The notes: a model not told the origin generated them from the sequence alone. 64,000 nucleotides of DNA from Mytilisepta virgata (GCA_028015205.1 JAPWFG010000020.1:1674001-1738000), one strand, 5' to 3'; positions 1 through 12,531 are shown, numbered from the stretch's first letter. A program made the numbers and translations.

Positions 1-803
1 TTCAACCATCCTGGATTTTTACCAAACATGGATAGTAGTTTATTCATGATCAAAAGATAGTATCCAGAGGAAAATTTTGTAGTAATTTTTTTCCCATTTT
101 TCTGCATTTTACTTATAAATGGACTTAGTTTTTCTTCCAGTTAACATTGCATACAGTCTGCAGTTAAAAGTTTTTAAACATTACTTTCTTAATCCATCCT
201 GGATTTTTACCAAATAAATAACATGTGGCGAAAAATTATGTACATTCAACTATTACACTGAAAACATAGACAACAGCAAAAGCAGGTGAGACACTGGCTT
301 CTGTGGAGCACTTACCATATTTTTTATGGTACTTTAAAATTGAGAATGGCTATGTTGTTTTCATAGTCAGACACCTTTAAGGTCAAAGGGCAAAAATCAA
401 AACTATATCAATTGTGTCAGAACAAGATATTTAGAATTTAAACAAATTTTTTACTTTATGTTCTTTTTTAATTTAAGTTTCAGTTTGTAGGACATGTCAA
501 ACTGTAGTGTGTTATAAATTGTTTTTGGAAATTTATAATAGATTTAGCAGCAGAAATATTTTATTAGGCTTATCCCAGTCAGTAATTCATTATTACCACT
601 ATCAATATTCAAAATAAGACCAGAAAAAAAGTTAAATTATATCCAACTCTGTCCATAAAGCAGTCTAAATTGAGAAAAAATATACTTTTGAATAAATGTA
701 AAATTTTCAATCCTTTGATGAAACAGGTCTGTAACGACTGACTATAACTCAGCAGACTACTGTAACTTTTCATTTATAAAATATTAGTACTCAAAAAGTT
801 TAC
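1..803 (-). other. RTRAF: RTRAF intron 6 (visible part)
   Basis: AT-rich sequence following the donor of RTRAF exon 6 on the minus strand. The C-terminal exon (expected to encode the region after the conserved FDTGD) was looked for in both orientations and not found, so it should lie beyond the left edge. No mobile element was recognised. Confidence 0.6.
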
Positions 804-858
804 CTCCTGTATCAAATCCTAATGCTATTTTATCTAATTCTAGATGTTCTATATGTGT
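804..858 (-). CDS. RTRAF: RTRAF coding exon 6 (partial gene, continues off left edge)
   Basis: The minus strand shows a TTTTTCAG acceptor, then a 55-bp exon, then a GGAG|GTAAAC donor. It starts in phase 0 and ends with one base (G) of the next codon. It reads THIEHLELDKIALGFDTG, which matches the ALDKHILGFDTG block of vertebrate RTRAF by eye. The one-base overhang G would begin the next conserved Asp. This is the last exon of the gene visible in the window; the C-terminal helical part that follows in the family is missing here only because the window ends. Confidence 0.88.
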
Positions 859-2781
859 CTGAAAAAGAAGAAAAATTTTACTTCATAGTTTCAAGTAAGG
901 GCTATTCCATTTAAAACTACATCCCAGGGGGTATGCCAGTTATTCTAGACCCCCCCCCCCCACACACCTATTGAAAACAATCTTCTAACCCCCCTACCAC
1001 CAAGAGAATTTATTTTTTTTCACCAGTCATTCTCTCTGAAGAAAAGTTTGGAAAATAGAATTGTAAAAATATAATAACAAAACAATTTTTTTCCCTGCAT
1101 CACCTGAGTCCTGCAAAGGTCTAGTAGCTGTTCCACGTCCATTCATCAGGAATTAGGGTACATAGTTTATGTAATCTATAATTCTTACAAATTTTGTTCA
1201 AATTTATTCAAACTCTGCTTGCATAGTCTAGGTGGAGTGGTTATGTACACCTGCTTGTTTGATTATGTGGCTATTTGCCAAGCTTTTGGTATGTATCTTC
1301 TTAGAAATTCTGAGCAGAGACTACACTTAAATGTGCTCGAACCTGGCGAAAGGATGTACGAAATAATAATTTGACACAACTGTTTGCAATGAAAAGAAAT
1401 GGAACGGTCATTTTCATTGGTCGTACAGTTTCAAAATTGTGTGGCAAAGATGATGGTACACAACCTCGTTACTGCATATCTAATTTTTCAGTTGTGTATT
1501 TGCTTTGGATATGAATACTTAAATAAACATTTTCATATTATACGTTAAAAAATAAGGAGATGTGGTACGATTGTCAATTGGATTTATCAAAGATTGTTTT
1601 GTCAAGTTTTGATTACAAAATGACCAAGTCATAACTATGGGCAGATTAAAAACCACCCTCTGTTTCCCAAACTCACAAATTGTTATGGCCTGATCGATTG
1701 AATTTTTGTATATTTACCAAAGATCGACTTAAACTTCCACTTGTACTTGTTGTATGCTGTTATTTTGACAATTTTAAGATTGCAACTGGTATCCAAGTAT
1801 GAGGTTGAATTGACAAGCCCCCCACTCCCTCTTCAAATCCACTGTATCTTTTTTTTTCATATTTCCCTATGAGTAAAGGTTGCCTCACCTTAAAGAATAC
1901 ACATGGTTCAATGGCTGTAGCCATTTTTAAATCAATCATGTTTCTAATTTCCAAAATACAACCGATGTCCCTGAAACCAAAAAATTAAAAATCTGGCCTT
2001 AAAGTTTATCAGACTCCTAAATATGTTAACTTTCACAAGCCCTTAGATCATTTTACTGGCTAGCTTCATAGGACACTTAGTTCTATTACAATTTTGGCAA
2101 GTGGTGCCCATGAATTCTTCCCACAACCCCAATGGAATTTAATTTTCCATTAGGCCCACCACCAATGGTAACATAATCACCTTGAGCCCAGGACCAACAG
2201 AAAAAAATAAAACCTGCATTCCCCCCTGCGATGTAGATTTAATTGGAATAGCCCTAATGTAAATTTAACAAAATCTCAAAGAAAGAGTTATCTCTCTTTT
2301 AGTTTAAACTTATTTATTTATAGTGGATTATACCAACTTATACTAATCCCTCTCCACTTGGCGGGTGGGAGAGCGGCCCTGTAGCAGCATTTTAGCCAAC
2401 TCTTTTTCAACATCTACAGAGGAGTCTTTTAAAGTGCTAAGGGTGTTGCTCTCCCTCAACACAGGACAGCCATTTTTCGTCCCCATCCAATGTACTAGCA
2501 TCGTTTATTGAGACCATCCTCGCAAATGGTGTAGATAGGGCATCACAAATTTGATCTCTGAAATTTTTATCTAATTTGCGACCTTTTACATTGAAAATTC
2601 AAATGTGAAATGTTATTATTTCTCTTGAACAAAATCAGGTAAGTTCAATTTATGACTTAGCTAATTGGATCTTACAGTCAAATTATTATACAACTCACTT
2701 TAAAGAACTAAAATTAAAAAAAATCTGTTCTGCAGACTTGAGTTTACAAACTGTAAGTGATTTTCCTAGCTTTAATCTTAC
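859..2781 (-). other. RTRAF: RTRAF intron 5
   Basis: Intron between exons 5 and 6, AT-rich, with a C-homopolymer near 951-961 and a decayed coding remnant at 2343-2583. Nothing else is supported. Confidence 0.6.
2343..2583 (-). pseudogene. decayed unidentified ORF, probably transposon-derived
   Basis: On the minus strand one frame reads RKLDKNFRDQICDALSTPFA and onward for about 47 residues to a stop. An overlapping frame takes over near the sequence CCTGTGTTGAGGG and reads on through DSSVDVEKELAKMLLQGRSP to a stop at 2343. The join of two coding-like frames by one shift suggests a broken ORF. It is also slightly more GC-rich than its surroundings. The family is not recognised; a gag-like or DNA-transposon ORF inside the RTRAF intron is the most natural guess. 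Confidence 0.35.
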
Positions 2782-2850
2782 CCCTTTCTGTTTCTCTGCT
2801 TTTTCTATTACTTCTTTTGATAACCTATCTCTTACCACTAAACAGATAGC
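2782..2850 (-). CDS. RTRAF: RTRAF coding exon 5
   Basis: The minus strand reads a pyrimidine tract and TTTTAAAAAG acceptor, a 69-bp exon and a GGG|GTAAGA donor, phase 0 at both ends. Translation starts AICLVVRDRLSKEVIEKAEK. It aligns with the AIRILVQERLTQDAVAKANQ segment of vertebrate RTRAF without a gap. It joins exon 4 (ending LEQLK) and exon 6 (starting THIEHLELDK) in frame. Confidence 0.88.
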
Positions 2851-3643
2851 CTTTTTAAAAGGAGAAAAAACTATAATTACAATATTTTATACAAATGCTC
2901 CTTCCCTCTCAAAAAACAAAACAAAATACTTAATGTACACAAAGAAAATGTTGTAAATTCAGTTCATGATGAGCAGAAACAAATTTTACTAAAACATGTT
3001 TATAAAAATCAGACTTTTTTAACTTGCTAAAAAATCTTACATGATATCTCCTCAAAATATGTTAAAATTATAAAAAAAAAATTAAAATTTATTGTATAAT
3101 CAATTCTACAGCTGATGAAAGACATGTTTTCTAGATATGGATCAGTGCATACGTTCAACATGCAAATTTTGAAATTCTATCAAAAGAATCTTGCTTTACA
3201 TACATGTATAACTTTATTAAACAGTGTGTTTTTATTAAATATGAAATGTTAGTGCAAAGGAACAGTGTTTTTATTACTTCACATCCATATCTTTATACAA
3301 TGATTATATTTAAACTTAAATTTGTACAATGATTTCAGGCCACATTCCTAGCATAAAAATATGACCATTTTAGGCCTTAGGACCAAAATCAAAATACAAT
3401 CATAATTATTCTATATCAAATACTCATGCCATATCCTTTTGGTATAAAATTTTAAGCAAAACAGCAAATAAATTTACTCATATTACTACAAGATCATATA
3501 TTACTGCTTAATATATATACCACCTATGGTTACGTTTACCTATGTATTACAATAACACCTCCCACATCGGTGCTTTAGAATATCTGAAATGTTAAGAACC
3601 TACACGATATATTGACAGACAGTGGCATTAATATAAATTTTAC

Positions 3644-3732
3644 CTTAAGTTGTTCTAAATGATCATTATATGGTGGAACCTGTAAAATCATTGACAGTGA
3701 AGCTATTCCTGCCTTGAAATCTGGATCTTCAA
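3644..3732 (-). CDS. RTRAF: RTRAF coding exon 4
   Basis: The minus strand has a TTTTTTAG acceptor, an 89-bp exon and an AAG|GTAAAA donor. It takes one base from exon 3 (giving TTT, Phe) and ends in phase 0. It reads EDPDFKAGIASLSMILQVPP and continues to LEQLK. It corresponds to the NNPDFKAGVMALANLLQI segment of the human protein, in the central alpha-helical region of the family. Confidence 0.9.
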
Positions 3733-4485
3733 CTAAAAAATAAACATGTTTTCATTAAGTAAATAGTAACTGTAACTAGTGCAAATTCCAGTGTTCTTTT
3801 AAACTAGAAATAATTGTATGGGAGGGAGAGAAGGCATTTCCTTAAAATTCATCCATGATGAGGTCAAATAAAATGTGCCTTCCTTCATATATTTATATCT
3901 GGAATAGCTCTTTCTAAAGATTTCAATGAATTAATTTTAATCAATTCTATGCTTATAGTACTTAGCCAACAGTAATTAGGAAATAAACTCTGACATTGAA
4001 AATGGATTAAAAACATCAACTAAAGTAAACTTCTTTTTTAAAGAAACTCTGTTTCATCAATATAAATTATTACAGGTGAAAAAAAAAAAACATTCTTTCT
4101 GCTACCATAAAATTTTTATCATATTTAGAAAATATATGATAGAATATTACAAATATTATTAGCCACCAAATAATTATTATTTGTAGAACCCAAATGTACA
4201 TTTATATTTAGATTTTAACTAAGGTAAAAGTTTCTAATTACCCTAAATACTCATTTTAAGGCATGAGGAAAATTCACCTAAAAATGATGTTTTCTACAGC
4301 TTCATCATAAAAATTGTCTTTTATATCATGTACGTTTTTAAATAATATTATGAGAAACTATATCAAACAGTACATAAAATTTTATTTCATATAATAATTT
4401 TTACAGCTGGTGTTATTGTATACACAAAATTCAGTCGAATCACAGAATTGTCAGACTTTAACATTAAACCCTAATAAATAAAATG

Positions 4486-6158
4486 CTCCGCTGGGTGCAG
4501 CTAGATACGACCGCAGATGTCGAACCCTGAATAGTTGGGGCAATTATGAACACAACATTCAAGCTTGATACAATACTGAATTTGGATTGTAAATAAATAT
4601 TTGACACAGCATAGGTTTCTGACACAGAATGAATGTTGTCTAAGAACTTAAAAATTTTTAATGTACCTATTCAAACCATATCAGTATTATTTGTTTTTAT
4701 ATATAAATCAGAAATAACCAATTTAAAATTTAAAATTGGGCACACATATCAATTTCTTGCTATTGTGCAATACTGTGCAATTGAAGATTTCTTGCTATTG
4801 GGAAATACTGTGCAATTGAAAATTTCTTGAAATATTTGACACATAATAGGTTTCTGACATAGAATAACTGAAATCAAAGAACTTAGAATTGGACATATGA
4901 TTTGAATTTATATTCAATTTTTTGCTTCTTGTGCAATACAATATGCTGTGGAGAATTGCCCCCCCCCCCCAAAAAAAAAAAAATTTACCCCTTTTTTAGC
5001 TTTAATTTTGGACCCCGATTTGGACCAACTTGAAAACTGGGCCCATAATAAAAAAACTAAGTACATGTTTAGATTCAGCATATCAAAGAACCCCAAGACC
5101 CCAAGAATTCAATTTTTGTTAAAATCAAACTAAGTTTAATTTTGGACCCTTTTGACCTTAATGTAGACCAATTTGAAAACGGGACCCAAAATTAAGAATC
5201 TAAATGCACGGTTAGATTCGGCATATCAAAGAACCCCAATAGTTCAATTTTCGATGAAATCAAACAAAGTTTAATTTTGAACCCCAATTTGGACCAACGT
5301 TAAAACTGGGCCCATAATAAAAAAACTAAGTATATGTTTAGATTCAGCATATCAAAGAACCCCAAGAATTCAATTTTTGTTAAAATCAAACTAAGTTTAA
5401 TTTTGGACCCTTTGGACCTTAATGTAGACCAATTTGAAAACGGGACCAAAAATTAAGAATCTAAATGCACGGTTAGATTCGGCATATCAAAGAACCCCAA
5501 TAGTTCAATTTTCGATGAAATCAAACAAAGTTTAATTTTGGACCCCGATTTGGACCAACTTTAAAACTGGGCCCATAATAAAAAAACTAAGTATATGTTT
5601 AGATTCAGCATATCAAAGAACCCCAAGAATTCAATTTTTGTTAAAATCAAACTAAGTTTAATTTTGGACCCTTTGGACCTTAATGTAGACCAATTTGAAA
5701 ACAGGACCAAAAATTAAGAATCTAAATGCACGGTTAGATTCGGCATATCAAAGAACCCCAATAGTTCAATTTTCGATAAAATCAAACAAAGTTTAATTTT
5801 GGACCCTTTTGGCCCCTAATTCCTAAACTGTTGGGACCAAAACTCCCAAAATCAATCCCAACCTTCCTTTTGTGGTCATAAACCTTGTGTTTAAATTTCA
5901 TAAATTTCTATTTACTTATACTAAAGTTATTGTGCAAAAACCAAGAAAAATGCTTATTTGGGCCCTTTTTTAGCCCCTAATTCCTAAACTGTTGGGACCA
6001 AAATCAATCCCAACCTTCCTTTTGTGGTCATAAACCTTGTGTTTAAATTTCATAGATTTCTATTAACTTATACTAAAGTTATAGTGTGGAAACCAAATGT
6101 CTTCGGACGCCGCCAACGTCATGCCAATATACGACCGCAAAAATTTTGCGGTCGTATA
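4486..6158 (-). mobile_element. Helentron-like non-autonomous element, TACGACCGC family (H1)
   Basis: One end is a palindrome at 6128-6158 with arms TATACGACCGC/GCGGTCGTATA. The other end carries the matching ATACGACCGCA at about 4505-4515, next to a small hairpin (GCTG/CAGC, 4490-4501). The interior holds about three tandem units (5010-5800) and a further duplicated block (about 5810-6080, around TTCCTAAACTGTTGGGACC). Inverted ends, hairpin and minisatellite core fit Helentron/HINE layout on the minus strand. A CTAG lies at 4501-4504, but between the hairpin and the inverted repeat rather than at the terminus, so the exact left end is uncertain. Confidence 0.6.
5010..5800. repeat. tandem repeat, about 262-bp period, about 3 units
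   Basis: The phrase GACCCCGATTTGGACCAACTT recurs at 5011, about 5280 (mutated) and 5541. Each unit is itself two diverged halves of about 130 bp, both containing CATATCAAAGAACCCCAA. The first unit has a small internal duplication. It forms the core of the H1 element. Confidence 0.85.
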
Positions 6159-7672
6159 AAAATTGCTGCAATAAAATCTGTTCATAGTAAATTTGTATGT
6201 TGAAAAAGTAGATCATAATATTAGGAAAGAATCGATGTAAAGTATGGTGAATTTCGCTTTAAAATTAAATTTTTAATAACAAAATTCATTTATTTTGCTT
6301 TTTTTAGAATGCAAACAACAGTTTCGTATAAAATTCCAGTGATTTTTCCCTCAATATATTATGTCATAGGTATGGAATTCCCTCTATTTATAAGTTCTAG
6401 ATATTGATTTCTGATTGTTTTTTGGTTTCATTATTTAAATTAGAGTCTTGGCTTTATTTTAAGTTTTAAAAAATGCATGAAATGTAAAAAAGTAATTATT
6501 TTCATAAAAGTTTTATTAATGGGAGACTACTCTGAAAACATCCAAATATAGTGTAGGTGAAAACACAACATTTTTATACCACTTCATGTAGCAATTTTAA
6601 AAGGCGGCGAATTTACCCTGAAACTACATGTGCTGAAACCAGTTGAATGTGTACTTTGGAAAACACATATACTCAGTTCTCTAAATTACGCAGGAGTCTT
6701 TGCTAGGATGCTCTGAGGTTGGTCTGTTTTTGAAATATTTGAAGGGGGGAGGCCTATTTTTTGTCAGTTATCTTTCTGTAGTGGTAAGAATTTGGAAAGA
6801 TTCCTTAAAAATACTTGTATACAGTGAAAGCTTGAAGAAATATGTTTTATTTGATATATGGTTGTCTATGGGTATATGATACAGCCAATTGTCAAGCTAT
6901 CAATCTTTTGAGTATGTTCCTTCAATTCATGACGTCATGAAAAGTTCTACGAAAAACTGTTGTGTGCACACTTTTATGTACTGTGTATCTGACATAATTT
7001 CACAGGGAAAAAAACCAATCCTGACACATATTTACAGATAGATTCTTACATGGTTACCAGTGGATTATCGAATTTATCTAATTAAGAGTTAATTTATCAA
7101 ATTTTAAAGCTGGAGTCCTGACAATGACCTTAAGGCCAGTTCAAGTAATCTTTAGATTCTCTATCCCATCTGACCCTAAAGAATTATTGCTGAACAAATT
7201 TTTTATTTTTGAATTTTTAGTTCGTAAAAGAAGTGGAGGTTTTTCATATCAGATCCCGACTTGACTGAAACGGTTATTCTACTTGGGTCTACTTCTGGTT
7301 AAAAGAAAGAAACTTTCTTCAGCGGTTTTAATATATGACTGCAAAAACTATGGTATTTGTAATAATGTAATAATCTAAGAAAATTTTCTCTCATAATTAC
7401 ATGTATCAAATAAATGTTCATATTTGATAAACCAACATCCCCTTTGAGTGCCTCCACATTCTTGATTTTTAGGTCATAAATTTGTGCAATATGTTTATAT
7501 GTTGCTATGGTGTTATTAATCAATTCTGAGAAATCCTAACGTAAAAGTTGTTCCATCAGGTACCTTTTGTCTTAACCAATCATCTACCAAAATCACAGAT
7601 AACCACATGTTAATTAAATTTTGATAAACAATGGGTTCAGAAAGGGTTACACTGACAAAGAATTAGAGAAAA

Positions 7673-8766
7673 CTAGAGATTGTGTGTCTGTAAGACACCC
7701 ATTCCCCGTCCTCCTACACATAGAATTCCTGTCTATCATTATGAAAAACTGTTTTGAGAATTATTTCAAATATATGAAAGTTTCGTAATATATCATGATT
7801 ACATTAATTTTTACCCGATTAAAAACAATGAATCAACAGTACTAAACTCTGTAGATGTACCCACACTAAAATTTAATGGAGTCACTCAAGGGTGAAATGT
7901 AGGATTTATATATTGGTAATCTGTGTCAACTAAAGAAGATGATTGAATTTGTAAAATATCATTGATATATCAACACAAGTTTTTTTAGAAACAGACTGAA
8001 ATCCAAAAATTTAATCAAAGTCACCCTACCTTAAAATTTAGGTCATAGTGACTCAAATGTAGCTGAGCTGTGTTGTACTATACAAGATGACTGTAACTGT
8101 GTAATATCATCAATACATTACCATAGGTTCCTTAATAATACTCCTTAATGGAAAAATTTAATCAGTAACTCAAGCATAAAATGTAGGTCATAGTGACTCA
8201 AATGTTGCTGAGTTGTGTTTTACTATCTACATATACAATGACAATACTAATTTTATCAATATATTGCACAGGTTCTTCAAAAATAAACCTAAATGCAAAC
8301 ATTTTACCAAAGTCACTCAAGTATAAAATATATGTCATGGTGACTCACCTGTTGCTAACTATTTTTTGTACTTTATATGATGAATGAATAGGTACAATAT
8401 CATTGATATATCTCAACAGGTTTCTGAGAAATGGAACTAAAAGTCACTAATGTACGAAATTTGGGTCAAAATGACCTAACTGTTGGAGAAATGCATTATA
8501 TAATGTAAGAGGATTATAGTGGTGAATTATCATTGATATAACACCATCGATTCCTAAGATATGAAATTAAAGGCAAAACTTTATTAATCACTCATGAATT
8601 AAATTTAGGTCAAAGTGATCTGTGTTCAGTGTCATAAAAGGATTGTAGTGGTATAATATTATTTATACACTCCATAGGTTTCTGAGAATTGTACCAAAAT
8701 GCAAAAACTTAACCAAGCCAAACGGATAAATCTATATGCCCCTTCCACATTTGTGGACGAGGCAAA
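7673..8766 (-). mobile_element. Helentron-like element, GTGTCTGTAAGACA family, copy H2a
   Basis: It begins CTAGAGATTGTGTGTCTGTAAGACA on the plus strand. Read on the minus strand, this is a hairpin (TGTCT-TAC-AGACA) shortly before a terminal CTAG. The far end is a hairpin-like TATGCCCC...GAGGCA at about 8735-8766. The core is roughly 120-bp tandem units around GTCACTCAAGCATAAAATGTAGGTC. The far end lies only about 25 bp from the RTRAF exon 3 donor. Confidence 0.6.
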
Positions 8767-8791
8767 AAGAAATAATTTGGATTATACCTAC

Positions 8792-8881
8792 AATTTATAT
8801 TATCTAATGGATTTGTAGAGGTTCCAGGTGGAGCACTGCTATCAGTTACATTCTTTGGTGTAACATTTTTATACTCCTCAA
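8792..8881 (-). CDS. RTRAF: RTRAF coding exon 3
   Basis: The minus strand has a TTTTCAG acceptor, a 90-bp exon and a T|GTAGGT donor. Exon 2 supplies the first base of the first codon (GTT, Val). It then reads EEYKNVTPKNVTDSSAPPGT and ends in NPLDNIN plus one base. This is the variable, Ser/Pro/Asn-rich linker between the N-terminal domain and the helical part of RTRAF. A second GT (GTATAA) lies four bases downstream, but only the first donor keeps the frame into exon 4. A mobile element ends about 25 bp beyond the donor. Confidence 0.88.
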
Positions 8882-9186
8882 CTGAAAATAGAAATAAAGT
8901 CATAAATAAAGAATTTATATTATAGAGAATTACAGATTACCTGTGACCCTTTAGTCAAGAGGAGACAGATATTAAGCTAAGAATGCTAATTATAACATTT
9001 ATAGTATTTTTGACCATTTTGCCTTGTGAAGTCACTCACCTTGAAATCAAAAGAACAATAAATATCATGTTGATGTAAGTGTGGAAACCCTATAATGCTT
9101 TTTCCCAAAATTAGGACAGTAAACAATACATGACAAATTAATATGTTGTACATATAAATATAAATAAATCAATAAAAAATATTTGT

Positions 9187-9449
9187 TTGTTTAGTTGGGG
9201 TTTTACGCTGTTTTCAGCACATTTGGCTATTTTGCTGTGGCCAGTTTTTATTGGTGGAGGAAGCCAGAGTACCCGGAGAGAACCACCGACCTTCGGTAGG
9301 AAAATTGGCAATCCTTGTCAATTAAGATTGGAGTCGAACACGCCCCACCACAGGTGAGATTCGAATTCACAACCTCAGCACTGACAGGCTAGTGATCATT
9401 AGTAGTCATGACAAACTACCTAGAACCACTTGGCCACCGAGGCCCCCAA
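9187..9449 (-). mobile_element. tRNA-derived SINE, full-length-like copy (S1)
   Basis: The reverse complement begins GCCTCGGTGGCCAAGTGGTT, like the 5' half of a class II (Ser/Leu) tRNA and a plausible pol III A box. It has a B-box-like TTCGAATCTC about 85 bp on, then a body containing GGTACTCTGGCTTCCTCCACC and an A-rich CCCCAACTAAACAAACAAAT tail. Two further copies are at 24378-24607 and 59640-59815. Confidence 0.75.
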
Positions 9450-9730
9450 TAAAAAATATATGGTACGGTAATCAAAATGGAAAAAATGTCTATTTTGCTC
9501 CTTCGGCCATTTTCATCTTATAAAAGATGAAAAATATCTGTTGGCACACTGCTAAATGCAATGGTCAAAATGAGTTTAATAATAAAACACTCATAAATAT
9601 CAAATTAAAAAAAACAATTACATATCCTGTGAATAGTTTCTTTACGCCACAGATTTTCCCTCCTCTATCTTGAAAAACATAAAACATTGAAAAAATTTGT
9701 TTGTATCCTTCTGAAATCACTTATCAAGAA

Positions 9731-10114
9731 CTAGATGTATAGGAACGAGGCCCGTAATTTCGTCAAAAATCAGCAGAGCAGAATGAAACGTAAACTCGAT
9801 CTGTAACTCATCATGGTCGACTCACAAACCAAAACCAGCACAATATCTGAAGGCATTTAGAAATAAAGTCTGGAAAGGTGTTATTTTCCTGAAATTTTCA
9901 AAGTCAAAAGGCTGTAATTTCGGCAAAAATCAGCAGAGTGGAAACAAACCTACATCCGATCTGTAACTCATCATTGTAGACTCACATACCAAAAATACGC
10001 TCAATATCTGAAGGCATTTAGAAAAAAAGTCTGTATAACTGTTTGTTGCGGAATGACGGAATGACAGACAAGGGTAAAACTATATGGCCCCGACCACTTA
10101 GTGGCGGGGCAATA
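9731..10114 (-). mobile_element. Helentron-like short element (H3), two tandem units
   Basis: CTAG sits at 9731-9734 and the opposite end is a hairpin GCCCCGACCAC...GTGGCGGGGC at about 10088-10112. Between them are two copies of a unit of about 165 bp sharing GTAATTTCG.CAAAAATCAGCAGAG and CAATATCTGAAGGCATTTAGAAA. It lies immediately before H2b, in the same orientation. Confidence 0.5.
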
Positions 10115-10130
10115 AAAATTAAAAAGAAAA

Positions 10131-12357
10131 CTAGAGTGTGTGTCTGTAAGACTGTCTGACATGAATGCCCTGTCCTACTGTACATATAATTCCAATCTGT
10201 TGTTATGATGGGAAATCTTTTTGAGAATTATCTTAAATATATATGAAAAGTTTCATAATACAATGTATATTCAGCTTACATGTACATTAACTTTCACCCC
10301 ATTAAAAATAATGAATCCACAGTAATAAACTCTTTCTGACACAAGGACCAAAACATAAAATTTAATGCAGTCATTCAAACATGAAATGTAGGTCATATGG
10401 ACATATACATTGGTGATCTGTGTTGAATTAAAGAAGCAGAAAGTAGTTTTTTTTTTTTTAGAAATAGACTGAAATGCCAAAATTTAATCAAAGTTACTCT
10501 ACCATAAAATGTAGGTCATAGTGACTCATAGCTGAGCTGTGCTGTACTATATAAGATGACTATAATTGTAAAGTGTCATTAATACTGTAACAGGTGGGCG
10601 ATTCAGCGGAGTTTTCTATACTCTTATTTTGCTTTGACAAGTTGGCATAGTCTTATTTTGAGTATCTTCCTGGCGGACAGATGATTAGTGTAAAGGTTTA
10701 ACTTTTATTCTTGACTCTATTGATTCAGAGAAGATTGATATATATACAAAATGTAAAAAATTCATATTAACATTGTTAGTTTGTAAAATCACTGTATAAG
10801 ATGCAGGCCTTAAGAACCAGATATTTACTATAAATATAAATCGCTTTACTTTATATTCAATCATATCAAATAGTAGAAAAAGCATGATGTGTGAGTTCTG
10901 TATTCTTCATAAGAAAGTTTGGGTTCCAGATACATGTAGCTCTAGTCAAATGGTGACATCTTGCCGAATTCCTGCTGTCCAGCAATATTTAAAAGTATTT
11001 CAACATTTCTGGATCTTTAGAAAGGGGAAAATTTAACGTGATGAGAAGTTTGTAAAATTTATATTTATAGAGGTTTGGATATAGCTCTTATAAAATAATC
11101 AAAGTGCATCTTGAATTTCTGTTGTACCTAAAGATTTGGCTCAGGTAGCTGCTGTATGTGACGTGAACAGTACAACAGTCAGATATGATATGCCATCACA
11201 GCAGTGCTAGCACACTTTTATAACCTCTTCAAAATACATGTGTGGCTCAGAGATTAAGAAAAACCCTTATAAGTAACGTCATAAATCTTGGCTCACGCTA
11301 AAGAAAGAGACTTTAGATATACAAAATTGCAAAAATATCACTTTTCCTTAAAATCTGACTTATTATTGTACCAAGAACAACAAATTATTCTACATGTGAA
11401 TGAGCAGTTGCTAGGAAATGGCTTTGAACTTCTGCAACAAATAGTCCCTTGAGAATATTGCTTAAACCATAATAATCTTTAATAAAACTTACGTAAAATG
11501 AATGTGAAAATGTGGAAGGCCAGCTATTGTTTTATACCATTTCTAATATTATTTGCATGATATTTAATCAGAACCTCTAACCGGAAATGACCATAGACGA
11601 AATAAGACTGTTTAATTTCAGGTTTGAAGATTTTACCAAATAAAAGTTTGAAATATAAAAATGTGTTTGCTTTCTTTCTTACTACCCAATTCCCACATAT
11701 AACATTACCATAGGTTATTTAATGATAGACCAAAATGCAAAAATTTAATCAAAGTCACTCAAGCATAAAATTTAGGTCAGAGTGACTCAAATGTTGCTGA
11801 GTTGTGTTGTAACATATAAAACAACTGTAGTTGTGAAATGCCATTGATACATTACCATAGGTTCTTTAATAATACACCTAAATGCAAAAATTTAGGTCAT
11901 GGTGACTCAAATATTGCTGAATTGTACTATATAAGATGAATGAATGGGTATACATTGTAATATCATAGATATTACTCAATATACTTCTGAGAAAGGGACC
12001 TAAACTCTAAAAAAGTTAACAGAATCATTAATGCACCTTACTGTTATAGAAGTGCATTACCAGTTTATAATGTAAAAGGATTATAGTGCTGAAGTATCAT
12101 TGATATAACTTCATGGATTCCTAAGATATAGAATTAACGGCAAAACTTTATCAGAGCATTAAATGTAGGTCAAAGTGACCCAATTGTTGCTGACCTTTGT
12201 TCATTGTTATAACATTTGTATAAGGGGATTGTTGTGGTATAATATCATTAATATATATTCATGCATGTATGAGACATGGACCTAAATGCAAAAACTTAAC
12301 CAAGCTGGATGAAACAGTTAATCTATATGCCCCTTCCACATTCATGACGGGGCATAA
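10131..12357 (-). mobile_element. Helentron-like element copy H2b, interrupted
   Basis: It starts CTAGAGTGTGTGTCTGTAAGAC and ends in the hairpin TATGCCCC...GGGGCATA at about 12325-12356. The family sequence runs 10131 to about 10573 and resumes at about 11698 with CATTACCATAGGTT, the phrase expected next from copy H2a. The roughly 1.1 kb between (10574-11697) is not family sequence and looks like a later insertion or a rearrangement. Confidence 0.55.
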
Positions 12358-12466
12358 AAATACCAATTGATAGCAGTTAAAAATTACTATCCTGTAACAT
12401 GGTTTCTTTTAGCCCTATGACCCCATTTATCCTGAAAACCATAAAATCCAGATAAAATAAATCTGC

Positions 12467-12531
12467 AAATGAGTGCTTTCAGTACTGTAGTACATATGTC
12501 ACATGTACTACAGTACTGAAAGCACTCATTT
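12467..12531. repeat. perfect 29-bp hairpin with 7-nt loop
   Basis: The arms 12467-12495 and 12503-12531 are exact reverse complements, separated by ATGTCAC. Key motif: GAGTGCTTTCAGTACTGTAG. Part of the arm (ATACTGAAAGCACTCAT) recurs near 12665. The hairpin lies in RTRAF intron 2. Confidence 0.9.

Noticed and set aside
1894..1975. Splice-bounded minus-strand piece (GTTTCAG ... AAG|GTGAGG) considered as RTRAF exon 5
   Set aside because: It is 82 bp and breaks the frame, and its translation fits the family poorly. The exon at 2782-2850 fits in phase and sequence.
4914..5133. Opposed open frames of 60 and 61 codons
   Set aside because: They lie within the minisatellite and a C/A homopolymer stretch of element H1.
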